64,000 nucleotides of DNA. It comes from Actinacidiphila sp. DG2A-62. GTDB taxonomy: Bacteria > Actinomycetota > Actinomycetes > Streptomycetales > Streptomycetaceae. The position numbers and the translations under genes are program-made. The stretch lies in NCBI RefSeq assembly GCF_035825295.1, contig NZ_JAYMGI010000002.1, forward strand, positions 2,210,001 through 2,274,000, in the 5' to 3' direction. The notes under the pieces were generated by a model that saw only the letters and a list, made by a program, of their open reading frames with translations, did no database searches and was not told the DNA's origin. Positions 30,490 through 39,689 of the stretch are shown here, piece by piece. Position 1 is the first letter of the stretch. Each line of letters begins with the position of its first letter.

Positions 30490-31341
30490 TCAGGTCGTGG
30501 TGGGGGCGGGGCGCAGGACGAAGTCGTGGGTGAGGGTGCGGTAGGGCCGGTCGAGGCGATCGTCGTGGTGACGGGTGGTCGTCCCGACCGCCTCGGCGGG
30601 CACGCCGCCCTCGATGGTGCTCTCGACCAGCGGATCGCCGTCGAAGTAGATCTGGGTGGTCAGCGGCAGGCACCCGTCGGCGGAGACGATCGCGTGGATG
30701 TGCAGCGGGCGTGCCCCTTCGAGTCGCAGGGCGCGGATCAGTGTGCCGAGCGGGCCGTCCGCGGGCAGGCCGAAGGACTCGGTGCCGGGCATCACCGTGC
30801 GGAACTCGTAACGCCCGTCGGAATCGGCGACCACCCGGGCGCGGAGGTTGTCCGCCGGGATGCCGGTGGAGTCGTTGGGGATGGTCAGCGGCTCGAAGTC
30901 GCTGCTGTCCATGCCGGAGTAGACGTTGTCGGCGTCGATCTGCCAGATCTCCAGGGCGGCTCCCGGCTGCGGGACGCCGGTGGTGGTGCGTACGGTTCCG
31001 GACACGATGAGGGGTTCACCGGGTTCGTCGGAGCGCATCGGCAGGACGGCGGGGCTGTGCAGGACGGGTGCTCCCGGGCGGTGGGCGGGGCCCTCCATCT
31101 CCCAGTGGCTCGCGCCGTCCTTCTCCGGATGGGCGTACGCGGCCCCCGCGGTTCCTTTGAGGACGGTCTTGTAGAACAAGATGCCGGTTGACGGGAGTTC
31201 GCCGGCGTCGGCGACCTCTTGCAGCCAGTCGATGGCGGCGAACAGCTCCTGCGGGGTGACCTGGTGTCTGAGGATGACGTCGTCGACGGCGCGGCGCAGA
31301 TCGGCGAACACGACCTGCAGGCGGCTGGCGGAACCGCTCAC
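30490..31341 (-). CDS. Intradiol ring-cleavage dioxygenase, hydroxyquinol/catechol 1,2-dioxygenase type (283 aa)
   Basis: Residues 1-100 match the intradiol dioxygenase N-terminal dimerisation domain (LRHQVTPQELFAAIDWLQEV). The beta-barrel catalytic part has the four Fe(III) ligands in order: Tyr in DADNVYSG, Tyr in GRYEFRTVMPG, and two His in RPLHIHAIVSADG. The chosen start is GTG at 31341, eight bases after GGAG. A GTG three codons earlier is possible. The family oxidatively opens catechol or hydroxyquinol to muconate or maleylacetate. With a decarboxylase gene directly upstream, hydroxyquinol is a plausible substrate. Confidence 0.88.
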   Translation of the reverse strand: MSGSASRLQVVFADLRRAVDDVILRHQVTPQELFAAIDWLQEVADAGELPSTGILFYKTVLKGTAGAAYAHPEKDGASHWEMEGPAHRPGAPVLHSPAVLPMRSDEPGEPLIVSGTVRTTTGVPQPGAALEIWQIDADNVYSGMDSSDFEPLTIPNDSTGIPADNLRARVVADSDGRYEFRTVMPGTESFGLPADGPLGTLIRALRLEGARPLHIHAIVSADGCLPLTTQIYFDGDPLVESTIEGGVPAEAVGTTTRHHDDRLDRPYRTLTHDFVLRPAPTTT

Positions 31342-31400
31342 GGGGGACACTCCATTTCGGCGGGCGGGCGGGAGGTGCTGCGTGGGGTGCGGAAGGCGGT

Positions 31401-32390
31401 TCAGCGCCGGATGCCGGCGGTGAGCTCCTGCCAGTTGCGGAAGGCGATGCGCTCGCGGGTCGCCTCGTCCACCGGGGCGTCGTCCAGGAAGCGCCGCGCG
31501 GAACCCGCGCGTTCCTGGTTGAACGGATAGTCGGAGGCGTACATGACCCGCTCGGCCCCCACCGTCTCCAGGGTCCAGCGCAGGTACCTGTGGCTGGAGA
31601 TGCCGCCCGGGGTGACGAAGACGTTGGAGCGGAAGTACTCCGCGATCGGGCGCCGCAGGGTCGTCAGGCGGTCCATGGCGGCGATGCGGTCGAGGTAGAA
31701 CAGCACGACCTCGCCCCAGTGCCCCAGGATCACCTGCAGCGCGGGGAACCGGTCGAAGACGCCGGCGACGATCATCCGGAGCAGGGTCAGCCCGGCCTCG
31801 TAGTGCCAGCCGAACGCCCCGGTGGCCAGCATGCTGTCCACCGGATCGCCGAAGCCGCGGTAGTAGGCCGCGGTGACGGCCGGGAAGGGGACGCTCGGGT
31901 GCAGGTAGAGCGGTGCGCGCAGGTCCTCGGCGGCCTCGTAGATGTCCCAGAACTCCGGGGCGTCCAGGGAGCGGCCGCCGGAGTTCGCGTTCACCAGGGC
32001 TCCGCTGAAGCCGAGTTCGGTGACGGCGCGCCGCAGTTCGTCGGCCGCGGCCGACGGCGCGGGCGTGGCGAGCGCCGCGAAGGCCTGGAAACGGTCGGGG
32101 TGGTGGCGCACGGCGGCGGCGATCGCGTCGTTGGTGGGTGCTTGGAGCGCGACCGCCTCCGCCGCGTCGAGGTTCTGCAGACCCGGCGTCGTGAGGGACA
32201 GCACCGCCGTGTCGATCCCCGCGTCGTCCATGGCGGCGACGCGCCCGGCGCCCGTGTCCAGCAGCGCAGGCGTGAGCGCGCTGTCGACCGCCCACTTCAT
32301 CATCGGCTCGGCCAGCAGGGGGTCGCGCCGGCGCCATGCCGCGATCACGTCGGCGGTGACGACGTGTTCTTCGAGTCCGTAGAGCCTCAT
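31401..32390 (-). CDS. Amidohydrolase-family decarboxylase, gamma-resorcylate decarboxylase-like (329 aa)
   Basis: The ATG at 32390 begins MRLYGLEEHVVTADVI; the LEEH pair is the metal-binding start of the ACMSD/resorcylate decarboxylase group. Further ligands fit YLHPS and YASDYPFN, with GHWGE between. Length is normal for the family. These enzymes remove CO2 from hydroxybenzoates such as 2,6-dihydroxybenzoate, using a divalent metal. It lies 10 bp after the FMN reductase and 59 bp before the intradiol dioxygenase. A decarboxylase-to-ring-cleavage route is therefore the best reading, but the exact acid is unknown and a hydrolase role is not excluded. Confidence 0.85.
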   Translation of the reverse strand: MRLYGLEEHVVTADVIAAWRRRDPLLAEPMMKWAVDSALTPALLDTGAGRVAAMDDAGIDTAVLSLTTPGLQNLDAAEAVALQAPTNDAIAAAVRHHPDRFQAFAALATPAPSAAADELRRAVTELGFSGALVNANSGGRSLDAPEFWDIYEAAEDLRAPLYLHPSVPFPAVTAAYYRGFGDPVDSMLATGAFGWHYEAGLTLLRMIVAGVFDRFPALQVILGHWGEVVLFYLDRIAAMDRLTTLRRPIAEYFRSNVFVTPGGISSHRYLRWTLETVGAERVMYASDYPFNQERAGSARRFLDDAPVDEATRERIAFRNWQELTAGIRR

Positions 32391-32400
32391 GGCGGCCCGA

Positions 32401-32964
32401 TCAGCCGCGGACCGTCCTGAGCGCGCCGGCCCAGGACTCCAGCTGGGTGAACAGGACAGAGGCGGCGTCCTCGTGCACCGCCGAGGGCTTGAACACCGAG
32501 AAGTTCTCGAAGTCGGTGAGCAGCGAGAACGACAGCTGCTGGCGCACATGGGCGATCTGCAGCTCGCTGGCGATCGCCCGCAGGTGCTCGATCGCCCGCG
32601 CGCCGCCGAGCGAGCCGTAGGAGACGAAGCCGGCGGCCTTGTTGTTCCACTCGGCGTAGAGGTAGTCGATGGCGTTCTTCAGCACGCCCGAGGTGGAGTG
32701 GTTGTACTCCGGGGTGACGAAGATGTAGCCGTCGAACTGCCTGATCGTGGCGGCCCAGGCCTTGGTGTGCTCGCCGGCGTAGGCGCCCCTGCTGGCGGGC
32801 ACCGCCTCGTCGAGGTGGGGCAGGGGGTGGTCGAGCAGGTCGACCAGCTCGTAGTCGGCGTCGACGCGCTTCTGCGCCTGGTCCAGGACCCACTGCGCCA
32901 CCGCCTGTCCGTTGCGGCCGGGGCGGGTGCTGCCCAGGATGACGGCGATCTTCAACGTGCTCAT
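32401..32964 (-). CDS. NADPH-dependent FMN reductase (187 aa)
   Basis: A flavodoxin-fold reductase of the NADPH-dependent FMN reductase family. The phosphate-binding loop is GSTRPGRNG near residue 11 and the flavin-contact motif is TPEYNHSTSG near residue 85. Length fits the family. The ATG at 32964 has only a weak ribosome binding site. It is the first gene of the aromatic operon. In such operons a reductase often supplies reduced flavin to a two-component hydroxylase, but no hydroxylase gene is seen nearby. It could also be a quinone reductase protecting against hydroxyquinol oxidation. Confidence 0.9.
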   Translation of the reverse strand: MSTLKIAVILGSTRPGRNGQAVAQWVLDQAQKRVDADYELVDLLDHPLPHLDEAVPASRGAYAGEHTKAWAATIRQFDGYIFVTPEYNHSTSGVLKNAIDYLYAEWNNKAAGFVSYGSLGGARAIEHLRAIASELQIAHVRQQLSFSLLTDFENFSVFKPSAVHEDAASVLFTQLESWAGALRTVRG

Positions 32965-32984
32965 GAGGCTGTCCGATCCACTAT

Positions 32985-33035
32985 GACTTGAACTTTCACG
33001 TCACACCCTAGCCCGCCACGCTTGAAGATTCAAAT
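32985..33035. promoter_or_regulatory. Candidate MarR operator between the aromatic operon and its MarR gene
   Basis: TTGAAGATTCAA at 33022-33033 has TTGAA/TTCAA arms, and a related half site TTGAACTTTCA lies at 32988-32998. Both sit in the 103-bp divergent promoter region, and TTGAA/TTCAA elements are common in MarR-family operators. Binding is inferred. Confidence 0.6.
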
Positions 33036-33067
33036 GAGACGCGGAGGACCGTCGGTAGACTGCGCCC

Positions 33068-33664
33068 ATGTCTGTCCCCGGAGGGCCGAGCGGCTCCGCG
33101 CCACGCTGGCTCAGCAGCGAGGAGCTGGCGGCGTGGCGCGGGTTCGTGCGCCTCGTCCACCGGCTGCCCGCGGCCCTGGAGGCACAGCTCCAGCAGGACT
33201 CCCGGCTCAGCTTCGTCGAGTACCACGTGCTGGCCCACCTGTCGGAACAGCCCGGGCGCCGCATCCGGATGAGCGAGCTGGCGGCCCTGGCCGACACGGA
33301 GCTGTCCCGGCTGTCCCACATGATCGGCCGGCTGGAGAAGCGCGCCCTGGTGCGCCGCGAGCCCGACCCGGACAACGGGCGGTACACGCAGGCCATCCTG
33401 ACCGACGCGGGTTTCGCGTACCTGGCGGAGGCGGCCCCCGCGCACGTCGGCCGGGTGCGGGACCTGTTCGTCGACGCCCTGACCCCGGAGGAGCTGGGGG
33501 TGCTGCACCAGGTCGCCGACAAGGTGCTCGCCCGCATCGAGGGCCCGCCGGCCGGGGCGCGGCGAACACGCCCGCGCCCAGCGGGAGCGGGCTGCCGAGC
33601 TCCCGGTAGGACCACGACACGACACTCAGTGTCATGGCGCAGCCGGATCGGAGTACGCCGCTGA
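33068..33664 (+). CDS. MarR-family transcriptional regulator (198 aa)
   Basis: A winged-helix MarR protein: RLSFVEYHVLAHLSEQPG, the recognition region ALADTELSRLSHMIGRLEKR, and the wing RREPDPDNGRYTQAILTDAG. The family core ends near residue 160 (DKVLARIEG). The last ~38 residues are Arg/Pro/Thr-rich and look like out-of-frame reading, so a one-base frameshift or read-through near 33545 is possible. It is divergent from the FMN reductase gene and probably controls the aromatic operon, with a phenolic ligand as the usual type of inducer for such pairs. Confidence 0.88.
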   Translation: MSVPGGPSGSAPRWLSSEELAAWRGFVRLVHRLPAALEAQLQQDSRLSFVEYHVLAHLSEQPGRRIRMSELAALADTELSRLSHMIGRLEKRALVRREPDPDNGRYTQAILTDAGFAYLAEAAPAHVGRVRDLFVDALTPEELGVLHQVADKVLARIEGPPAGARRTRPRPAGAGCRAPGRTTTRHSVSWRSRIGVRR

Positions 33665-33854
33665 TCACCCATTCTTCCCTCATTACAGGCTGAAACGCCG
33701 CGACGTCCGGTCGGCCGCCCGACCAACGGGATGAATTCAAGAGCCATGACAGCTACGATGATGACATCGAATGTCGTCACGGTGGATCGTCGGCGACGGC
33801 GTACGGAGTCGGCACGGCCATGGCCTGCCGGTCAGGCGGGAAGGGAGTCAGCTC

Positions 33855-34820
33855 ATGCGTGTTTTCGTGACCGGAGCTACCGGATTCATCGGTACGCCCC
33901 TGGTGAAGGACCTGCTGGACAACGGGCACGAGGTGCTCGGCATGGCCCACACGGACGGCGGCGCCGCGAAACTGGCGGCGGCGGGCGCGGCGGTGCACCG
34001 GGGCGACCTGGCGGACCTCGACAGCCTGCGGAAGGGAGCGGCGCAAGCGGACGGCGTGATCCACCTGGCGTACCTGCACAGCATGGGGCACATGCCGTTC
34101 GGCACCAGGCTGGGGATCCTGCTGGGCGGCAGCCCGCGCGGGATCACCGGCCGGTTCGCCGCGGCGGGGGCGGGCGCGGACCTCAAGGCCATCGACACGT
34201 TCGGCTCCGAGCTCGCGGCCACCGGCGGACCCCTGGTGGTGGCGTTCCCGACGATGACGCTCGCGTCCGGCACGCTGGTCGACGAGCGCCAGGCCCCGGA
34301 CCCGGCCTCGCCCGGCGCGGCACGCATCGGCTCGGAGACGGCGACACTGGCACTGGCCTCGCGGGGAGTGCGGGCGTCGGTCGTGCGGATTCCGCCGACG
34401 GTGCACGGCGACGGGGACAAGGCCATGGTCCCGCGGCTGATCGCCGCGGCCCGCAAGAAGAACGTGGCCGGCTACGTGGGCTCCGGCTCCAACCGCTGGC
34501 CCGCCGCGCACAAGCAGGACGTGGCGCGATTGTTCCGGCTGGCGCTGGAAAGCGGTTCGGCCGGATCGAGGTACCACGCGGTGGCGGAGGAGGGCGTGCC
34601 GATGCGCTCGATCGCGGACGTCATCTCCAAGCGCCTGAACGTGCCGGCGCGGTCACTGACGGCCGAGGAGGCGGCCGGCCACTTCGGCTGGCTGGCGGCG
34701 TTTGCGGCCCGGGACAACTACGTCTCCAGTGAACTGACGCGCAAGGAACTGGGCTGGCATCCCACCGGTCCCGACCTGCTCGCCGACCTGGACCGTCCCG
34801 AGTACTTCACCGTGCGCTGA
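33855..34820 (+). CDS. NAD-dependent epimerase/dehydratase family protein (321 aa)
   Basis: An atypical/extended SDR with the Rossmann motif VTGATGFIGTPLV at the N-terminus, HRGDLADLDSL, and HLAYLHS in the usual positions. No YxxxK pair is obvious in the middle. The C-terminal part (YHAVAEEGVPMRSIADVI, SSELTRKELGWHPT) matches the sugar-epimerase-like group often annotated as 3-beta hydroxysteroid dehydrogenase-like in Streptomyces. The ATG at 33855 has GGGAG eight bases upstream. In the 190-bp gap before it lies a small inverted repeat, GACAT-CGA-ATGTC, at 33763-33775. Substrate unknown. Confidence 0.85.
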   Translation: MRVFVTGATGFIGTPLVKDLLDNGHEVLGMAHTDGGAAKLAAAGAAVHRGDLADLDSLRKGAAQADGVIHLAYLHSMGHMPFGTRLGILLGGSPRGITGRFAAAGAGADLKAIDTFGSELAATGGPLVVAFPTMTLASGTLVDERQAPDPASPGAARIGSETATLALASRGVRASVVRIPPTVHGDGDKAMVPRLIAAARKKNVAGYVGSGSNRWPAAHKQDVARLFRLALESGSAGSRYHAVAEEGVPMRSIADVISKRLNVPARSLTAEEAAGHFGWLAAFAARDNYVSSELTRKELGWHPTGPDLLADLDRPEYFTVR

Positions 34821-34930
34821 GCCGAACGCCCGGCAGGCCGCCGTGCCCCGGCCGGCGCCTGCGGCGCCCCGCCGGGATCGATGGCGAGCGGCCGCGCGCT
34901 GTGGGCGCGGTGGGCCGGTGCGCGCGGACC

Positions 34931-35668
34931 TCAGACGGACAGGCGGTAGCCGGCGCCGCGCACGGTGAGCAGGAGGGTCGGGGCCGAGGGGTCCGGTTCG
35001 ATCTTGCGGCGCAGCCGAGAGACGCAGGCGTCGACCAGCCGCGGGTCGCCGTGGGCGTGCCGGTGGCCCCAGACCCGCTCCAGCAGATTGCGCCGGCTCA
35101 GCGTCCGACGCGGGTGGGCGGCGAGTTCGAGCAGCAGGCGCACCTCGGTGGGGGTGAGCCGCGTCGCCGCTCCGTCCCGGACGGCGGTGAGCCTCACGGT
35201 GTGGACACGGAGCGGGCCGAGGTCGATCACCTCTTCCGTCGGGGGTTCCAGCGGGTCTTCCGCCGGGCCTCCGAGCGGGCCTTCCCGCGGGTCGGACCGT
35301 GGGGTCGACCCGCGCAGCAGCGCACGCAGCCGTGCTTCGAGCACGCGCGGGCCGACCGGTTTCACGAGAAAGTCGTCGGCGCCCCGTCCCCAACCGGTCA
35401 AGGCGTCATTCAGGTTGCCTCGGTCGGCCAGAATGACCAATGGCAGCGCACAGTCGGCTCGAATGCGACGGTATATCTCGGACGCGCCGGAATCCGGTGA
35501 CCCGACGTCGAGGATCACCAGGTCCACTTCTCCTTTCGCCGCCCGCAGTCGGGCGGGCGCATTTTCATGCCCGTACACCTCGGTGACCGCGCATCCCATC
35601 GCGCGCAGCATGCGTACAAGCGAGTCGTCACGGGTCGAATCGCCCCTGACGAGCAGAAGTCGGTACAC
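34931..35668 (-). CDS. OmpR/PhoB-family response regulator (245 aa)
   Basis: The GTG at 35668 has AGGAA upstream. The receiver domain keeps the phosphorylation Asp in VDLVILDVGSPD and the Lys in LVKPVGP. A Pro/Glu-rich linker joins it to an OmpR winged helix (LTPTEVRLLLELAAHPRRTL, LVDACVSRLRRKIEPD, VRGAGYRLSV). No partner kinase gene is adjacent. The divergent neighbour is the secreted protein at 35841-38258, with a perfect inverted repeat between them. Confidence 0.9.
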   Translation of the reverse strand: MYRLLLVRGDSTRDDSLVRMLRAMGCAVTEVYGHENAPARLRAAKGEVDLVILDVGSPDSGASEIYRRIRADCALPLVILADRGNLNDALTGWGRGADDFLVKPVGPRVLEARLRALLRGSTPRSDPREGPLGGPAEDPLEPPTEEVIDLGPLRVHTVRLTAVRDGAATRLTPTEVRLLLELAAHPRRTLSRRNLLERVWGHRHAHGDPRLVDACVSRLRRKIEPDPSAPTLLLTVRGAGYRLSV

Positions 35669-35732
35669 GGCAGTGGTTCCTGACGATCTGTCGGCCTGCG
35701 GGAGAACAGCGCCGCAAATGCTGCCACACCGA

Positions 35733-35771
35733 TGTGACCGGCACCTGTTACATTTTGACAGTCCGGTCACA
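35733..35771. promoter_or_regulatory. Perfect 9-bp inverted repeat in a divergent promoter region
   Basis: TGTGACCGG at 35733-35741 is mirrored by CCGGTCACA at 35763-35771, with 21 bp between. A TTGACA-like -35 element lies at 35755-35760 inside the spacer. Either response-regulator binding to both arms or looping by another regulator is possible. Confidence 0.65.
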
Positions 35772-35840
35772 CTCGTTTGCCGCCACCGCCCCGCAGTGAA
35801 AGCTCCTTGGCGCACCACCACCTCGACCAAGGAGATACGC

Positions 35841-38258
35841 GTGGGCATGGATGTATCGACCACCGGGTGGCCCGCTCCACCGAAAGCGGCCCCCTTACTC
35901 CGGAAACGCGGCCGGACTTTTCGCACCCGGCTCGCCGCAGCCGTCGCTCTCGGCCTCACCGCCTGCACGGCGGCGGTGACGGGCAGCACCGCGCGGGCCG
36001 CCGCTCCGGACAGCGCGTTTCCGGCCACGACGGGGACCCGTGTCCAGTACGTCACGCTGATCACCGGCGACCGGGTCGCCGTCACCACCACCGCGTCCGG
36101 CCGGGACGTCCTGGCCGTGCGTCCGGCCTCGCGCGCGGCCGGGGACGGCGCGTTCGCCTTCTTCCAGGACGCTTCCGGCGACCGGTACGTGATTCCGGCG
36201 TCCGCCGAACCGTACGCGGGACGGCAGTTGGACCTGTCCCTGTTCGACGTCACCGCGTTGCTGAAGGACCCCTCGGCCGCCGACCGGGTGCCGGTGACCG
36301 TGTCCTTCACCGCCGGTACCCGGCCGACCGCGCCGACCGGGCTGACGCTGACCACCACCACCGCGGCGCCCGCGGGCGCCCGCGCCGGACAGGGCGCCTC
36401 GGCGCACGGCTACGCCACCGCCGCCTCGGGCCGGCGCTTGGCGCGGCTGCTGAAGCAGCGCATCGGCGCCGACGTCGCGGCGGGCCGCACGCCCGGCACC
36501 ACCCCGCTGTTCCAGGGGGTGGCGTCGATCGGCAGGACCGGCGCGGCCGGCCGGACCGCCGGGGCCGGCACGACCAGCGGGGCCGGCACGGCCGCGCCGC
36601 CGGGCGCCTCCGCCGACAGTCTCCAGGGCGGCACGTCCAACGGCTACAAACTCGACATCCTCACCCTGAACGTCGAGGACCGCTCCGGTGCCGGGGCCAC
36701 CGGCCCGCTGCTGCTGACCGACACCGACGACGCGACCGTGTTCGCGGCCGTGCTCCCGGTCGTCGACGGCGTCGAAAAGGTGGCGGTTCCCGACGGCCAC
36801 TACAGCGCCGCCGCACCCGTGCCGACGTACGACGCGGCGGGCGGCGTCACCGCGCAGTCCCTGGTCTCCCTCACCGACATCACCGTGTCCGGCGCCACCA
36901 CCGAGGATCTGGACGCGCGCACGGCCACGTCCTCGCTGACCGCCGACACCCCCCGCCCGGCCGACGCCGACTTCATCAGCGCCAACTGGGCCCGGGCCGA
37001 CGCCACCGGGCAGGTGCCGCTCGTGTCCGCCCCGACCGTCTACACGACCACCGCCGACGGCACCCCGGTCTACGCCAACGCCCAGCCGCCGGCCGCCGTC
37101 GGCACGGTCGGCTACACCGAGCAGTGGTCCGGCCACGCCCCCGGCGCCACCGGCGGCTACCGCTACGACCTCGCCTCGGCGTCCACCGACGACGTCCCCG
37201 CCGATCAGCGGATCCGCGTCACCACCGAGCAGCTCGCCGCCGTGGCCGAACGCTACGACCGCGACCCGGCCGGCCCCGCTGACGGCCAGGTGACCGGCGA
37301 GGAACTCACCTCGAACACACCCGCCATGTGGTCGGCGGTCGCGGACCAGACCATGCCCGCCCGCCTCACGGACTACCTGAGCACCTTCAACGGAGGCGAC
37401 TGGCTCCAGGAGTCGTTCACCGGCGACCTCGTCTTCATCGGCGAGCGCGCCGTGCAGTCCGGACACGGCTACTCCGTCGCCTGGGCGCACGGGCCGCTGG
37501 CCCTGGGCCTGGGCCAGTACCCGGACACGATCCCGGCCGGGATCTGTGAGGCGTGCGTCGCGGACGGCGACCTGCTGGTCCTCATGGAGATGACCGACAG
37601 CGATCCGGGCCACACCGGCGGCACCAGCGTCTACGCCGACTCTTCCCGCGCGTACCAGGCGAGTCTCTACCGCGACGGCGCCCTGGTGGACAGCGAGGAC
37701 AGCCCCGGCGTCTACGCCGAGGGCCAGGACGCGCCCGGCGCCCGCTACCGATTCGTCGCCGACCAGGACGCCGGCGCCGACGCCTCCGTCAGCCAGTCCA
37801 CCAGCAGCCACACCGAGCTGACCTTCGGCCTGCCCTCGGCGACGGACACCGCGTCCCTGCTGCCGGGCGCCCTGTCCTGCGCGGGCCAGTCCGACAGCGC
37901 GCCCTGCCGGGTCCTGCCGCTGCTCACCGCGCACTACGACCTGGCCACCGACGGCACCGGCACCAGCCACTGCACCGACCAGAGCATGGGCGTGGAGATC
38001 GGCCACGTGGCCTACCAGGGCGCCGGCTCGCGGGCCGCGATCACCTCCGCCGCCGTCCAGGTCTCCTTCAACGCCGGCCAGACCTGGCACGACACCGCGG
38101 TCACCGGCTCCGCCGGCCACTACCAGGCGCACTGGACCAACCCGGCCGCCGCGCGCGGCACCAGCCCCTCGATCCGGGTCACCGCCGCCGACGCCGACGG
38201 CGACACCCTCAGCCAGACGGTGCTGCACGCCTACACCGTCGCCGCCGCCACCTCATGA
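35841..38258 (+). CDS. Large secreted protein related to the N-terminal part of Streptomyces S8 peptidases, no catalytic domain (805 aa)
   Basis: The GTG at 35841 has AAGGAG six bases upstream. A signal peptide is clear (RTRLAAAVALGLTACTAAV, cleavage near ARAAAPDS). After it comes VQYVTLITGDRVAVTTTASG, the opening of the domain that precedes the catalytic part in many Streptomyces subtilisin-like proteases. The remaining ~740 residues are beta-rich (Gly, Thr, Asp) and show no Asp/His/Ser subtilisin motif. It reads as an extracellular binding or scaffold protein. It is divergent from the response regulator and directly upstream of a secreted S53 protease gene (35-bp gap). Confidence 0.75.
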   Translation: MGMDVSTTGWPAPPKAAPLLRKRGRTFRTRLAAAVALGLTACTAAVTGSTARAAAPDSAFPATTGTRVQYVTLITGDRVAVTTTASGRDVLAVRPASRAAGDGAFAFFQDASGDRYVIPASAEPYAGRQLDLSLFDVTALLKDPSAADRVPVTVSFTAGTRPTAPTGLTLTTTTAAPAGARAGQGASAHGYATAASGRRLARLLKQRIGADVAAGRTPGTTPLFQGVASIGRTGAAGRTAGAGTTSGAGTAAPPGASADSLQGGTSNGYKLDILTLNVEDRSGAGATGPLLLTDTDDATVFAAVLPVVDGVEKVAVPDGHYSAAAPVPTYDAAGGVTAQSLVSLTDITVSGATTEDLDARTATSSLTADTPRPADADFISANWARADATGQVPLVSAPTVYTTTADGTPVYANAQPPAAVGTVGYTEQWSGHAPGATGGYRYDLASASTDDVPADQRIRVTTEQLAAVAERYDRDPAGPADGQVTGEELTSNTPAMWSAVADQTMPARLTDYLSTFNGGDWLQESFTGDLVFIGERAVQSGHGYSVAWAHGPLALGLGQYPDTIPAGICEACVADGDLLVLMEMTDSDPGHTGGTSVYADSSRAYQASLYRDGALVDSEDSPGVYAEGQDAPGARYRFVADQDAGADASVSQSTSSHTELTFGLPSATDTASLLPGALSCAGQSDSAPCRVLPLLTAHYDLATDGTGTSHCTDQSMGVEIGHVAYQGAGSRAAITSAAVQVSFNAGQTWHDTAVTGSAGHYQAHWTNPAAARGTSPSIRVTAADADGDTLSQTVLHAYTVAAATS

Positions 38259-38293
38259 CCCCCGTACCTCCCCACAAGGAGACACCTTCCGCG

Positions 38294-39555
38294 ATGAGAA
38301 CCGCTCCCCGCGCGCTGCGCACCCTGCGCACCGCCGCCACCCTCTTACTGCCGCTCGCCCTGGCGATACCCGCCGCCGGCGCCGTCCAGGCGGCCGCGCC
38401 CGGCACGGCCCCGGGCAGCGCGCGCAGCACCGTGCCGGCCGATGTCGAGAACGCCTGCGGACCGGTGCCGGCCGGGTCCGCTGCCTGATGGAGGTCCGCA
38501 CCGACGTCTCCGGCGGCCGGGGCGTGCGCGGCCCCGCCGCGGCGGCGGGCGCCGCCGACTCGGCCCTTCCCGAGGGGTACGGACCGGCGGACCTGCGCTC
38601 GGCGTACCACCTGCCCGCCGCCGGCGGCGCCGACCAGACCGTCGCGCTCGTCGACGCCTACGACGACCCCACCGCCGAGGCCGACCTCGCCGTGTACCGC
38701 GCCACGTACGGACTGCCGGCCTGCACCACCGACAACGGCTGCTTCCGCAAGGTGAACCAGAGCGGTCAGCCGAGCCCGCTGCCGCAGTCGGCGGGCACCA
38801 GCGGCTGGGCCGGCGAGACGGCGCTCGACCTCGACATGGTGTCCGCGGCCTGCCCGCAGTGCCACATCCTGCTCGTCGAGGGGGACGAGCCCACCGTGAC
38901 GGACCTGGCGCAGGCCGTGGACACCGCCGTCGCCCTGGGCGCGAACGAGGTGTCGAACAGCTACGGAGGCACCGAGGCGAACGGGGACGACGCCTTCGCC
39001 CGGGACTACAGCCACCCCGGAGTGGCGGTGGTGGCTGCCTCCGGCGACGCCGGTTACGGAGTGCCGAACTTTCCGGCTGCCTATCCCGGGGTCGTCGCGA
39101 CGGGCGGCACCACACTGACCCCGGCCGGCAACGACCGCGGCTGGCAGGAGACCGCCTGGGCCGGAGCGGGCAGCGGCTGCTCCGCGTGGTTCGCCAAACC
39201 GGCCTGGCAGCAGGACACGGACTGCCCGGGCCGCACCGTCGCGGACGTCTCCGCCGTCGCCGACCCGCAGACCGGGCTCGCGACGTACAACACCACCGGG
39301 CGGCCGGCCGGGTGGAGCGTGGTGGGCGGCACGAGCGCGTCCTCGCCGTTCATCGCCGGGCTGATCGCACTGGCCGGGAACCCCTCGGCCTTCCCCGACG
39401 CCTCCCGGTTCTACTCCGCCGACGCGGCTCCCGGCCTCAACGACGTGGTCGGCGGCGGCAACGGCACCTGCCAGGGCGACTACCTGTGCACGGCCGTGGC
39501 TGGGTACGACGGCCCCACGGGCAACGGAACGCCGAACGGGCTGGCCGCCTTCTGA
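38294..39555 (+). CDS. Secreted S53 (sedolisin-like) serine peptidase, frameshifted
   Basis: The ATG at 38294 begins a signal peptide (ALRTLRTAATLLLPLALAIP, then AAGAVQAAAPG). The frame ends early at a TGA near 38486, just after VENACGPVPAGS. One extra base in the GGG run at 38474-38476 gives VRCLMEVRTDV and joins the long frame running to 39555. The catalytic domain has the S53 pair in GETALDLDMVSAACPQC (Glu and Asp) and the serine motif VVGGTSASSPFIAGL. The repaired protein is about 420 residues with only a short propeptide-like segment. S53 enzymes work at low pH outside the cell. As it stands the gene would not make an active product unless the break is an error. Confidence 0.85.
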
Positions 39556-39578
39556 GCCCGCCGTCCCCCTGAAAGGGC

Positions 39579-39624
39579 GGGGCGGTGCGCGGAGCGCGGC
39601 TGCGGCCCGCACGCGCACCGCCCC
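39579..39624. terminator. Strong GC hairpin between convergent genes
   Basis: GGGGCGGTGCGCG (39579-39591) pairs perfectly with CGCGCACCGCCCC (39612-39624) around a 20-base loop. No T-run follows on either side, which is common in Streptomyces. It sits between the S53 gene and the convergent ArsR gene and could serve both. A run of CCCGGCCCGC-type repeats follows to 39672. Confidence 0.75.
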
Positions 39625-39689
39625 GGCCCGCCCCGGCCTGACCCGGCCCGCCCCGGCCCGCCCCGGCCCGTCTCCGGACACGGGTCAGC

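Noticed and set aside
34965..35840. An in-frame N-terminal extension of the secreted protein over the response regulator.
   Set aside because: It lies antisense to a clear response regulator gene and lacks a start signal. GTG 35841 has an ideal ribosome binding site and leads directly into a signal peptide.
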